Shown here one piece after another: positions 1-6,829 of a stretch of DNA of 12,464 nucleotides; within the stretch, counting starts at the first letter, position 1; each line of letters begins with the position of its first letter. The notes beneath the pieces were generated by a model. The model was given only the letters and a program-made list of their open reading frames with translations, ran no database searches and was not told the origin of the DNA. The position numbers were made by a program, and so were the translations under genes. Source of the stretch: an uncultured bacterium (GTDB taxonomy: Bacteria; Desulfobacterota; Desulfovibrionia; Desulfovibrionales; Desulfovibrionaceae); the NCBI GenBank assembly GCA_905214305.1, contig CAJMLK010000072.1, forward strand, positions 1 to 12,464. Reading direction: 5' to 3'.

Positions 1-66
1 CCCCGCTTTTCATGGCACGAATTTTCACAAAAAATCCTTGCAGAGCAATCGATGCATTTCATCCCC

Positions 67-93
67 GGAGCATTTTAAGGGTGAAATTGCTCC
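67..93. other. small hairpin in the 230-bp 3' flank of comM
   Basis: GGAGCA (67-72) pairs with TGCTCC (88-93), and a few further T/A pairs are possible inside. There is no T-run after either arm, so it is not a standard rho-independent terminator. It may mark the 3' end of the lepB-comM transcript together with the repeats at 156-212. Bases 1-230 otherwise hold no reading frame that I can support. Confidence 0.3.
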
Positions 94-155
94 ACCCTGC
101 TCAGGTGCATTATTCATTGGCGCTGAATCGCCACCGGTTGGGGGCGGGGCAGGGG

Positions 156-212
156 CCGGTTGGACTCTTTACCGCCAACGGCCGGGGTCGGTTGGTCTCT
201 TTGCCCCAACGG
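156..212. repeat. two imperfect direct repeats, each a GTTGG/CCAAC hairpin
   Basis: Bases 156-181 and 188-212 share the pattern CGGTTGG-x-CTCTTT-x-CC-(G)-CCAACGG. They differ by only three substitutions and one base of length. Each unit folds as GTTGG (159-163, 191-195) with CCAAC (175-179, 206-210). A third CCGGTTGG lies at 134-141, after a small TGGCG/CGCCA hairpin (118-133). The cluster starts about 20 bp beyond the comM stop codon. No T-run follows, so a 3'-end or RNA-stability role is only a guess. Confidence 0.55.
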
Positions 213-230
213 TCTGCAACCGCCAAAATT

Positions 231-1766
231 TCAAGCCGCGCCCTGCCCCCGGTCCAGAACCCGCAAGGACACGGCCTCGGCCAGATGCGTGACGTCAATA
301 CGTTCTGCCCCGGCCAGATCGGCAATGGTACGCGCCATGCGCAGCACCCGCGCACAGGCACGGGCCGACAACGCAAGGCGGTTCACCGCCGCCTCCATCA
401 GCTCATGCCCCGCGGCGTCAAGGGCGCAATGGGCGTCCAGCAGCGCACCGGAAAGCTCCGCGTTGCAACGCGGCCCGTCAGTCCTGTAACGGCGCTTCTG
501 CACGGCACGGGCGGCCAGCACCCGCTCCCGCATGTCCGCCGAACCGGCTCCGCCCCTGTTACGGCGCAAGTCCGCATAGGGCACAGCGGGAACTTCCACA
601 TGCACATCAATACGGTCCAGCATGGGGCCGGATATTTTCGCCTGATACCGCGCCCGCTGGTCCGGGCGGCAGACGCATTCGTGCGCCGGGTCGCCGTGAT
701 AGCCGCAGGGGCAGGGATTCATGGCCGCCACAAGCATGCAGGCGGCAGGAAAAATGACGCTGTGCGATGCACGCGCGATGTGCACCGTGCCGCCTTCCAG
801 CGGCTGGCGCAGTGATTCCAGCGCGCTTTTCTGAAATTCCGGCAGTTCGTCAAGAAAAAGTACCCCCCGGTGGGCAAGGCTCACCTCGCCCGGGCGCGGG
901 CAGGCCCCGCCGCCCACAAGGGCCACGTCAGAAATGGTATGGTGCGGCGCGCGAAAGGGCCTTTGGCACACCAGCCCCCCGTGGTCGGGCAGCTTGTTCG
1001 CTACGCTGTAAATCTTGGTGACTTCAAGGGCTTCCTCAAAGTCCAGAGGAGGAAGGATGGTGGGCAGCCGCTGGGCAAGCATGGTCTTGCCGCTGCCCGG
1101 AGGCCCCAGCAAAAGCACGTTGTGCCCTCCGGCCGCGGCGATCTCAAGGGCGCGCTTGGCGGCCTCCTGCCCTTTGACCTCCGCGAAGTCCACGGCATAC
1201 TGCGTTGAGGGCTGTACCGCCTGTTCCGGCTGCGCCACAGGATCGAGAGGTTCCGCGCCTGCCAGAAAGGCGGCGCACTGGGCAATGTTGCGAGGAGCAT
1301 ATACCGGCAGCCCGCGCACCACCGCGGCCTCGGCCCCGTTGCCCGGCGGCACGATAATGCCCGCCGCGCCCCGTTGCCGCGCCAGCAGGGCCAAAGGCAG
1401 AATGCCGCTCACCGGACGCAGGTCCCCGCTGAGCGAAAGTTCGCCCGCCATGAAAAAGCGTTGCAGACCGTCGGCGGGAATGGCCCCGGAAGCGGCCAGA
1501 AGCCCCATTGCCAGCGGCAGATCATAGCTGGCCCCGCTTTTTCGACGCCAGGCCGGGGCAAGGTTGACGGTGACGCGCGCCGGAGGCAACTTGAAGTTTG
1601 TCGCCCGCAAGGCAGCAAACACGCGATCCTTGGCTTCGCGCACAGCGGTTTCTGCCAGGCCCACCATAGTGAAACCCGGAAGCCCCTGGCGCACATAGTC
1701 CACTTCCAGTTCTACGGGATAGGCGTCAACGCCTTCCACGCCGCCGCTGTTCAGCCGGACCACCAC
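231..1766 (-). CDS. comM: ComM/YifB-family magnesium chelatase-like AAA+ ATPase
   Basis: This is a full-length member (511 codons) of the YifB/ComM family of AAA+ ATPases. Characterised ComM is a hexameric helicase that promotes branch migration in natural transformation; in non-competent bacteria the role is open. The N-terminal ChlI-like domain covers about residues 20-140 and begins with the family pattern GVDAYPVELEVD...GLPGFTMVGL. The Mg-chelatase ATPase domain spans about 190-395, with Walker A GPPGSGKT at 221-228 and Walker B GVLFLDELPEF at 301-311. Four cysteines (C352, C354, C364, C366) after NP sit in the usual family position and may bind metal. The C-terminal family domain covers about 405-500. 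Translation starts at one of two adjacent GTG codons: AAGGAGG ends 4 nt before the first and 7 nt before the second (1761-1763), so the second is slightly more likely. It lies 35 bp downstream of lepB on the same strand, which suggests one transcript. Confidence 0.93.
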   Translation of the reverse strand: MVVRLNSGGVEGVDAYPVELEVDYVRQGLPGFTMVGLAETAVREAKDRVFAALRATNFKLPPARVTVNLAPAWRRKSGASYDLPLAMGLLAASGAIPADGLQRFFMAGELSLSGDLRPVSGILPLALLARQRGAAGIIVPPGNGAEAAVVRGLPVYAPRNIAQCAAFLAGAEPLDPVAQPEQAVQPSTQYAVDFAEVKGQEAAKRALEIAAAGGHNVLLLGPPGSGKTMLAQRLPTILPPLDFEEALEVTKIYSVANKLPDHGGLVCQRPFRAPHHTISDVALVGGGACPRPGEVSLAHRGVLFLDELPEFQKSALESLRQPLEGGTVHIARASHSVIFPAACMLVAAMNPCPCGYHGDPAHECVCRPDQRARYQAKISGPMLDRIDVHVEVPAVPYADLRRNRGGAGSADMRERVLAARAVQKRRYRTDGPRCNAELSGALLDAHCALDAAGHELMEAAVNRLALSARACARVLRMARTIADLAGAERIDVTHLAEAVSLRVLDRGQGAA

Positions 1767-1770
1767 AGGG

Positions 1771-1777
1771 CCTCCTT
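1771..1777 (-). promoter_or_regulatory. Shine-Dalgarno of comM
   Basis: The minus strand reads AAGGAGG-CCCT-GTG-GTG. The strong SD fixes the start to one of the two GTG codons. Spacing is 4 nt to the first and 7 nt to the second, which favours the second. Confidence 0.7.
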
Positions 1778-1801
1778 GCCGCGCTTGAGCCGCAGGGGCG
1801 G

Positions 1802-2422
1802 CTATTCCACTTTTTTGCCCATACGGTTCCAGCGCATGTCGTCAAGCCCGCCCCAGGACCAGTATATGCGCCAGGCCTTGGCGCGTATGGCGCTGCGATC
1901 CACAAAACCCCAGAAGCGCGAGTCCAGCGAGTTGTCGCGGTTATCGCCCATGACGAAATATCTGCCTTCAGGAACCGTCACCGGGCCGAAATTGTCGCGC
2001 ACCGGCTCCACACGATCAGGCTGTGTAAAGCGCGTATAGCTTTCCTTGACGGCCTCGCCATTGCGGAACAGCTGCTTGCCGCGCACCTCGATGACATCAC
2101 CGGGAACGCCCACAATGCGCTTGATATAGTCCACACTGGGATCATTGGGATATTCAAAGATGATGACTTCACCGCGCTGCGGGTCATCACCCCTGTAAAT
2201 GTAGTGGTTGGTAAAGGGAATCTTGATGCCGTAGGCAAACTTGCTGGCAAGAAGGTGGTCCCCCACCAGCAGGGTCTGCAGCATGGATTCAGAAGGTATT
2301 TTAAAAGCCTGCACGACAAACGTACGAATAAACAGGGCAAGCAGCAGGGCCACAAACAGGGCCTCGCCATATTCGCGCCACAGGGGCTTCCTGGGGCGTG
2401 ACGATCTCAAAAGCGTGGTCAT
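1802..2422 (-). CDS. lepB: signal peptidase I (leader peptidase)
   Basis: This is a type I signal peptidase of 206 residues, which cleaves signal peptides from exported pre-proteins at the periplasmic face of the inner membrane. One N-terminal membrane segment covers about residues 20-37. The catalytic serine is S46 in IPSESM, and the general-base lysine is K101 in DYIKRIVGVPGD. The conserved C-terminal box GDNRDNSLDSRFWG lies at 159-172. Only one transmembrane segment is present, unlike E. coli LepB with two; this is common in shorter bacterial forms. The ATG start is preceded by AAGGA at 10 nt. A TAAAAT resembling a -10 box lies upstream, but no convincing -35 is seen. comM follows after 35 bp. 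Confidence 0.96.
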   Translation of the reverse strand: MTTLLRSSRPRKPLWREYGEALFVALLLALFIRTFVVQAFKIPSESMLQTLLVGDHLLASKFAYGIKIPFTNHYIYRGDDPQRGEVIIFEYPNDPSVDYIKRIVGVPGDVIEVRGKQLFRNGEAVKESYTRFTQPDRVEPVRDNFGPVTVPEGRYFVMGDNRDNSLDSRFWGFVDRSAIRAKAWRIYWSWGGLDDMRWNRMGKKVE

Positions 2423-2919
2423 GAGGTGCTGTTCCTTGTTGAGGGCATTTTACCTTGAAACGCCTGCCCGCGGGCAGAGGTTGCTGTTTCAGCCACGCAC
2501 CGCTCTGCCGGGCCACCGCACGGCGTTGCGCCAATTCGGCATGCCGAAAGCACGCCCCTTGAAAGTACGCAAGGCGTCCCGGCATGAAGCAGCCCGTCAG
2601 GCCGCTCCAAATTGCCGTGGCCCGGTAATGCGCGGTTGCAAAGTATGCACTGATGCGCGTTTAAAGGCAAGGTACACATGCCCGCGCCCCAGCTGGCCCG
2701 CCCGAAAACCTGCTCACACGGCATGCTGCGCCGACAGGCCACGGCATGCCGCCCTTGCAAAGAGCAAAGGCCCCCTTCTGTCCACCATGCCGCAAAAGCA
2801 TGAAACACACAGGAGGAGGCCTTGTTACCGCAACGGCGCAATGCCGCTTCCGGCAGTTATCCTGTACGGCAGCGTTTGAGCAGTCCGCGTTGAAACCGCT
2901 CGGGCATGCCCACAAAATC
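2423..2919. other. 497-bp intergenic region with several perfect palindromes
   Basis: This lies between the permease stop and the lepB start, both on the minus strand. No reading frame here has a convincing start or a protein-like composition. It holds perfect palindromes: CTGCCCGCGGGCAG (2464-2477), TTCGGCATGCCGAA (2535-2548), CGGCATGCCG (2742-2751) and GGGCATGCCC (2902-2911). The last three share a GGCATGCC or GGCATGCC-like core. A weak hairpin TGCCG/CGGCA (2842-2855) lies downstream of the permease stop without a good T-run. No tRNA or known riboswitch fold was recognised. Confidence 0.6.
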
Positions 2920-4230
2920 CTACGGCAGGCGCAGGGCAAAGTTGATGATAAAGCACAGGGCGATGCACAGCATGACCAGGTTCAGGTCCTTAAAGCGCCC
3001 GGCCAGAGCCTTGATGCCCACCCAGCTCACAAAGCCGAAGCCGAAGCCGGTGGCGATGTTAAAGGTCAGCGGCATGCTGATGATGGTCAAAAACGCGGGC
3101 AATGCCACGGTAAAGTCCTTGAAGCAAATGCGCCCCACTTCCTGCATCATCATGGCGCCCACGATAATAAGCACCGGAGCGGTGGCGTAAGCGGGAACCA
3201 TGCCCACCAGCGGCGAGAAAAAGAGCGCCAGAAAGAACAGCGCGGCAATGGTCACGGCGGTAAGGCCGGTACGGCCGCCTTCCGCAACACCGGCGGCGCT
3301 TTCAAGGTAGCTTGTGGCCGTGGTAGCGCCCATGACGGCGCTCGCCATTGTCGCCATCGAATCGGTAATAAGGGCCTTGTCGAGGTTTTCGATATGCCCG
3401 TCTTCGCGAATGAATCCGGCCTTTTGTGAAAGGCCGATGAGCACGCCCATATTGTCGAACAGGTCCACCATCGTCAGAGTGAAAATGATGGAAATAAGCC
3501 CGTGATGCAGCGCGCCCCTGATGTCCATCTGCATGAAGGTTTCCGTGGGCATGGGCAGGCTGGCGGAGAAAATGGGCCCCTGCGGCAGGGGCGACACGCC
3601 AAGGGCTATGCCCGCCACCGTGATGACCAGAATGCCGATGATCATGGCTCCGCGCACGCGCAGGGCCAGCAGGCCGCCAATAAGAAAGATGCCCACAATG
3701 GAAAGCAGGGTTCCGGGGTTGCCCAGATTGCCCAGCGTCACAAAGGTGGCGGGATCAGCCGCCACAATGCCGCAGCTTTTCATGCCGATAAAGGCGATGA
3801 AAGCCCCGATGCCCACCACAATGGCATACTTGAGATCCATAGGCACGGCGTTGATGATGAGCTGGCGAATGCGGGTCACCGTCAGCAGCAGAAAAACCAC
3901 GCCGGAAATGAACACGGCCCCCAGCCCGGTCTGCCAGGAGTACCCGGCGGGGCCACACACATAGTACGCGAAAAACGCCGTAATACCCAGGCCCGGAGCC
4001 ACACCCACGGGAAACTTGGCCCACAGCCCCATAATCAGGGTGGCGATAATGGTCACCCAGATGGTGGAGGCCACGGCGGAATCCTTGGGCATGCCCGCGT
4101 CAGCCAGCATGGAGGGAACCACGAAAATAAGGTAGCACATGGCCATGAAGCTGGTGAGACCCGCCAGCATTTCTCTTTTGACCGTGCTGCCCCTCGCAGC
4201 GGGATTAAACAATTTTTCCAGCACACTCAT
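2920..4230 (-). CDS. NCS2 (AzgA-type) purine permease
   Basis: This is a polytopic inner-membrane transporter of 436 residues, typical length for the AzgA branch of the NCS2 family (adenine/guanine/hypoxanthine:H+ symporters such as PbuG, PurP and GhxP). Family motifs in order are: N-terminal EMLAGLTSFMAMCYLIFV (20-37), GVAPGLGITAFFAY (76-89), TMVDLFDNMGVLIG (253-266) and the long TSYLESAAGVAEGGRTGLTA block (306-325). About 12 or more hydrophobic segments are visible. The substrate motif differs slightly from the usual GMGLNAFFAY: here it is GLGITAFFAY, with T84 where Asn is common, so substrate choice is uncertain. The ATG start has AAGGAGG at a 7-nt spacing. A strong promoter with an operator-like inverted repeat lies about 85-115 bp upstream. 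The 80-nt leader does not resemble the purine riboswitch. The gene appears monocistronic. Confidence 0.9.
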   Translation of the reverse strand: MSVLEKLFNPAARGSTVKREMLAGLTSFMAMCYLIFVVPSMLADAGMPKDSAVASTIWVTIIATLIMGLWAKFPVGVAPGLGITAFFAYYVCGPAGYSWQTGLGAVFISGVVFLLLTVTRIRQLIINAVPMDLKYAIVVGIGAFIAFIGMKSCGIVAADPATFVTLGNLGNPGTLLSIVGIFLIGGLLALRVRGAMIIGILVITVAGIALGVSPLPQGPIFSASLPMPTETFMQMDIRGALHHGLISIIFTLTMVDLFDNMGVLIGLSQKAGFIREDGHIENLDKALITDSMATMASAVMGATTATSYLESAAGVAEGGRTGLTAVTIAALFFLALFFSPLVGMVPAYATAPVLIIVGAMMMQEVGRICFKDFTVALPAFLTIISMPLTFNIATGFGFGFVSWVGIKALAGRFKDLNLVMLCIALCFIINFALRLP

Positions 4231-4316
4231 GGCGTTTCCTCCTTACTGTGCGACGCCGAACGGGGCGGGGGAAGCCCAGATCATCCCTGCCCGCAAAACA
4301 AAAACCATAATAGAGC

Positions 4317-4345
4317 ATCATACTTTTGAGAACATGACTTCTCAA
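4317..4345 (-). promoter_or_regulatory. sigma70-like promoter of the purine permease
   Basis: On the minus strand TTGAGA (4340-4345) and TATGAT (4317-4322) are separated by exactly 17 bp. Each matches consensus at five of six positions. Transcription would start near 4310, leaving a leader of about 80 nt before the permease ATG. Confidence 0.75.
4326..4345. promoter_or_regulatory. candidate operator overlapping the permease promoter
   Basis: A perfect inverted repeat TTGAGAA-N6-TTCTCAA covers the -35 box and most of the spacer. A bound dimer would block RNA polymerase, so repression is the natural reading. The sequence is not the E. coli PurR site, and the binding protein is unknown. Confidence 0.6.
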
Positions 4346-4640
4346 TGTGTGCGGCGCGCACTGTGGCGCTTGAAGCACAAAATTTTCCGATATTGCAACA
4401 GCCGCCGGTGAGCACAACGGTCGTGCAGTGGCAGGACGACAGCGACTACGACACCAGGACTGCCACAGCGGCGGCGGTTGCGGCTGCTGCGATTGCTGCG
4501 GCGAAAGTCGCTGCGGCTGCGCCTGTACCGCGCCGGATATGAAGCGGAAGCGGGCTGCGGACAGGGCCGCCCTCTTGATGAAGGCGGCAGCATGCCATAT
4601 CGCGCATACCATGTCCATATGAGGCAAGGCCCGTGCGCGC
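4346..4640. other. 295-bp gap with a doubtful Cys-rich frame
   Basis: This lies between the permease promoter and the terminator of the cysE unit. A low-complexity stretch (about 4468-4530) is rich in GCTGCGGC-like units. It creates an Ala-rich frame, and in another frame a Cys-rich one (GTG at 4428 to TGA at 4622, nine Cys in 22 residues). No good ribosome binding site precedes either, so I do not call a gene. Confidence 0.5.
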
Positions 4641-4684
4641 GAAAAAAGCGATTCCCCAACAGCGCCGGCTGCCGGGGAATCGCT
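4641..4684 (-). terminator. rho-independent terminator of the cysE-lipoprotein unit
   Basis: AGCGATTCCCC (4647-4657) and GGGGAATCGCT (4674-4684) form an 11-bp perfect stem with a 16-nt loop. On the minus strand the stem is followed directly by a run of T (complement of the A run at 4642-4647). It sits about 165 bp beyond the stop codon of the small lipoprotein gene. Confidence 0.88.
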
Positions 4685-4849
4685 GGAACTGGAGCCAGCT
4701 TCACTGCGAGATTGCTCTGGATGTAGTGTTTCTACGGGGTGTTCACCCTCCCCAAACGGGTAAAGCCGGGGCTGCCAGACACCAGCAAGCCGCGTGAGGG
4801 AAAGGGGGAACCGCCTGCTGGAACAGTACAGATGCAGGGCGCCAAATGC

Positions 4850-5005
4850 CTAGCGGCCCACGCCCACGCCCATCTGCGCCTGCCCCCTGGGCTGCACACG
4901 CACGCCCTGTCCGCAGCCGCCCAAAAGCGTGCCTGCCAGCACGCACAACAGCACGAAACAGCACAGGCCACGGCGTTTTTGCAGCAGCCGGGGCAGACTA
5001 GCCAC
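4850..5005 (-). CDS. very small lipoprotein (51 aa) overlapping the end of cysE
   Basis: A short reading frame of 51 codons starts with GTG at 5003-5005. AGGAG (in CAGGAG) lies 7 nt upstream, and the start overlaps the last 8 nt of cysE, so coupled translation is likely. The product has positively charged residues (R6, K10, R11, R12), a hydrophobic stretch (about 14-28) and a lipobox L-L-G-G-C with the acylated cysteine at 31. The mature peptide would be only 21 residues, rich in Gly, Val and Gln and ending GVGVGR. It would be processed by signal peptidase II (not LepB) and anchored in the inner or outer membrane. The function is unknown. It is the last gene before the terminator at 4641-4684. 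An in-frame ATG at 5044 lies inside cysE and is a worse start. Confidence 0.72.
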   Translation of the reverse strand: MASLPRLLQKRRGLCCFVLLCVLAGTLLGGCGQGVRVQPRGQAQMGVGVGR

Positions 5006-5909
5006 GGGGCCGCTCCTGCAGAACACGCGCGCCCTCGGGCACATCCTGGGTAATCCACACGTTGCCGCCGATGACGGCCCCCTTGCCTATGGTCACGCGC
5101 CCAAGGATGGTGGCCCCGGCGTACACCGTGACATTGTCGCACAAGATGGGATGTCTCGGTATGCCCTTGGTCAGCGTGCCGTCCGGATTTTTGGGAAACG
5201 ACAGGGCCCCCAGGGTCACGCCCTGATAAAGGCGGCAATTGCGCCCGATAATACAGGTTTCGCCGATAACCACGCCCGTGCCGTGGTCAATAAAAAATTC
5301 TTCACCAATACTCGCGCCGGGGTGCAGGTCTATGCCTGTGGCCGAATGCGACATTTCAGAAATGATGCGCGGTATCACCGGCACATTGAGCTTGTACAGC
5401 TCATGGGCAATACGGTGGTGAAACATGGCCTGCATGGAAGGATAGCAGAAGATGGCCTCGCCGGGGCTTGTGGCAGCGGGGTCGCCCTCATAGGCGGCCT
5501 TGGCGTCGCCCGCCAGCAGACGGCGAATTTCCGGCAAGCTGTCCATAAAGGCGATGGCGGCTTTTTCGCCGTCCATTTCGCAGGAAGTGCAGGGACTGCC
5601 GTCACCCTCGCAGCCAAAACAGAAACCCCGCACAATCTGCTCGCACAGCATGCGGTAAATGGTGTCGAGGTTGGCCGACAGGTGATAGCGCATGGATTCG
5701 CGCCATACCCGTGCAGACCCGAAATAACCGGGAAAAATGGCCGCCCGCAGCCTGTCCATCACTTCCGAAAGGTCTTTCAGCGATGGCATGGCCGCGCCCG
5801 CTGCCGGGCGATGCCACACCGCGTCAAGCGAAGACGGATGGCAGAGGCGCTCGACCACGCTATCAAGCAGGGGCATGGCCGTGGCCTTGAGGTCGTGCAG
5901 TTCACTCAT
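4998..5909 (-). CDS. cysE: serine O-acetyltransferase
   Basis: CysE transfers acetyl from acetyl-CoA to L-serine, giving O-acetylserine, the precursor of cysteine. The protein has 303 residues. An alpha-helical N-terminal domain covers about 1-185. A left-handed beta-helix of hexapeptide repeats follows (about 187-290), with family motifs GIDLHPGASIG (192-202), DHGTGVVIGE (208-217, catalytic D208/H209) and RHPILCDNVTVYAGATILG (252-270). The N-terminal domain holds an unusual CX2C-X6-CX2C cluster (C97, C100, C107, C110) that could bind zinc or an Fe-S cluster. The start chosen is ATG 5907-5909, with AGGA at 7 nt. The frame is open for 26 more codons upstream to 5987, but that stretch is basic and unlike the family. 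The small lipoprotein gene overlaps its 3' end. The short C-terminus makes it resemble the EpsC-type branch. Confidence 0.93.
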   Translation of the reverse strand: MSELHDLKATAMPLLDSVVERLCHPSSLDAVWHRPAAGAAMPSLKDLSEVMDRLRAAIFPGYFGSARVWRESMRYHLSANLDTIYRMLCEQIVRGFCFGCEGDGSPCTSCEMDGEKAAIAFMDSLPEIRRLLAGDAKAAYEGDPAATSPGEAIFCYPSMQAMFHHRIAHELYKLNVPVIPRIISEMSHSATGIDLHPGASIGEEFFIDHGTGVVIGETCIIGRNCRLYQGVTLGALSFPKNPDGTLTKGIPRHPILCDNVTVYAGATILGRVTIGKGAVIGGNVWITQDVPEGARVLQERPRG

Positions 5910-5958
5910 AGCAATATCCTGTGTTTTTTCCCTTGTACACGTTCGCGACCGCCGCCGC

Positions 5959-5987
5959 AATACAGCGGGCGCTTTGTTCGCACTCAA
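5959..5987 (-). promoter_or_regulatory. possible promoter of cysE
   Basis: The minus strand has TTGAGT (5982-5987) and TGTATT (5959-5964) with a 17-bp spacer. Each box matches the sigma70 consensus at four of six positions. It lies about 50 bp upstream of the chosen cysE start. Confidence 0.35.
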
Positions 5988-6177
5988 ACGGCACGCTCCG
6001 GGCAGCAGGCGCGCCTGACACAGGCTCTGTTCCGGCGGGCGCGCTCAGCACGGCCCAAGGCGTCCACCACAGTGTCGCCAGCAAATACTGCTTCTATTCA
6101 CTGACAGTGGCGACTGCCTCCAAACGGGGCCACTTTTACCGGCAACGGGTCCTGAGCCATTTCACTTGAAGTTGCTC

Positions 6178-6204
6178 TAAGGATCGCGGCTTTTCCGCCG
6201 ATAA
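6178..6204 (+). promoter_or_regulatory. sigma28 (FliA)-type promoter
   Basis: TAAGGATC (6178-6185), an 11-bp spacer and GCCGATAA (6197-6204) match the flagellar sigma28 pattern TAAAGTTT-N11-GCCGATAA. The -10 is identical (8 of 8), the spacing is exact and the -35 is partial (5 of 8). Transcription would start near 6212, about 30 nt before the ATG of the small gene. Confidence 0.75.
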
Positions 6205-6241
6205 GAGTAATGCGGGTGGATTTTCCGCAAAGGAGCAGACC

Positions 6242-6427
6242 ATGAATGACGTACAAATGGGCATGAGCGTGAGCATAAGCCGTGAAGCTCTGGATTTTCA
6301 GGCAAGCATGGCTGCCGCCGTTATCAACGGCAGCATCAGCAAGGGGCAGGAAGTGCAGGCACTTATGGATAAAAATGCCGGTCTGGCGGCACAGGGCATC
6401 GGCAACAGGCTCAATATCGAAGTCTAG
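6242..6427 (+). CDS. small YjfB-like putative motility protein (61 aa)
   Basis: This short gene starts at ATG 6242, with AAAGGAG six bases upstream. Its 61-residue product has no membrane segment or signal peptide. It shows a helical Ala/Gln/Met-rich middle (about 14-48) and ends with GNRLNIEV. Length, helix pattern and the G-N-x-[IL]-[ND]-[IV] ending resemble the YjfB putative motility family, whose biochemical role is unknown. The assignment is from recalled resemblance, so it is moderate. The sigma28 promoter just upstream independently places it in the late flagellar regulon. A GC-rich hairpin begins at the stop codon. The gene stands alone and is divergent from cysE. Confidence 0.72.
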   Translation: MNDVQMGMSVSISREALDFQASMAAAVINGSISKGQEVQALMDKNAGLAAQGIGNRLNIEV

Positions 6428-6452
6428 GGAGGCGCGTTATTCAGCGCTTCCC
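6427..6452 (+). terminator. hairpin at the stop codon of the small motility gene
   Basis: GGGAGGCGC (6427-6435) pairs with GCGCTTCCC (6444-6452) through nine pairs, one of them G-U, around an 8-nt loop. No T-run follows, so it may be a 3'-stabilising or rho-dependent end rather than a classic terminator. Confidence 0.4.
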
Positions 6453-6829
6453 GCGGCTCCTGCGCGAACAGGAACCCGAAAAACGCAAACAGGGGGAATG
6501 CACTTCACCCGTAAAATGAGCGTTTTGTACCTTTCCCCAAATTGCTTCCTTTTTTGGGCATCAAGCTGAGCAGATCGAAGCTTTAATCAGCGGATACACA
6601 GGACAGTTTATGAATGAAATGAATTGACTGCCCTGCAACGATGTTCCGAAAGCCCCTGCACATCGGCCAAGCCCTTCCCCCAATGCCTCGCGATGCGGCC
6701 ACCCCACCATGCCGGTGCGGATGCGTTGACAATTTTTGCTCTTGGAGTAAGCCTGTACGCCAGCCGCTCGGCATTTTCGCGGGCTTTTGCCCTGCCCTGC
6801 GCCCCACTCCGCCCTCAAGAGGTAATGCA
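6453..6829. other. 377-bp intergenic region before the dehydrogenase
   Basis: I see no supportable gene here. A perfect -35-like TTGACA lies at 6726-6731, about 100 bp before the dehydrogenase start, but no good -10 is found 16-18 bp further on. AAAAACGC near 6480 can pair with GCGTTTT near 6520 across a long loop. A tiny frame, ATG 6610 to TGA, encodes only MNEMN. Confidence 0.45.

Noticed and set aside
12..815. Plus-strand 267-codon frame over the end of comM
   Set aside because: It is antisense to a clear AAA+ gene, has Arg/His/Pro/Gly-rich composition and no ribosome binding site.
2419..2841. Minus-strand 140-codon frame in the gap upstream of lepB
   Set aside because: It overlaps the lepB start, has Cys/Gly/Arg-rich random composition, and no SD or domain was recognised.
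4231..4310. Possible purine riboswitch in the permease leader
   Set aside because: The 80-nt leader lacks the conserved three-way junction core, so promoter-level control is more likely.
3502..4329. Plus-strand 275-codon frame over the permease
   Set aside because: It is a His/Gly/Asn-rich shadow of a membrane protein gene with no family features.
5910..5987. Extension of cysE by 26 codons to an upstream ATG
   Set aside because: The extra residues are Arg-rich and unlike CysE. The ATG at 5907-5909 has a good SD, and a candidate promoter overlaps the extension.
6610..6627. Five-codon frame MNEMN with AGGA upstream
   Set aside because: It is too short to support, with no attenuator structure or codon pattern linking it to the downstream gene.
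6641..6829. Extension of the dehydrogenase by 63 codons upstream
   Set aside because: The extension is Pro/Cys-rich without homology to the family. GTG 6830 has an SD and begins exactly at the usual VKILVTPR start.
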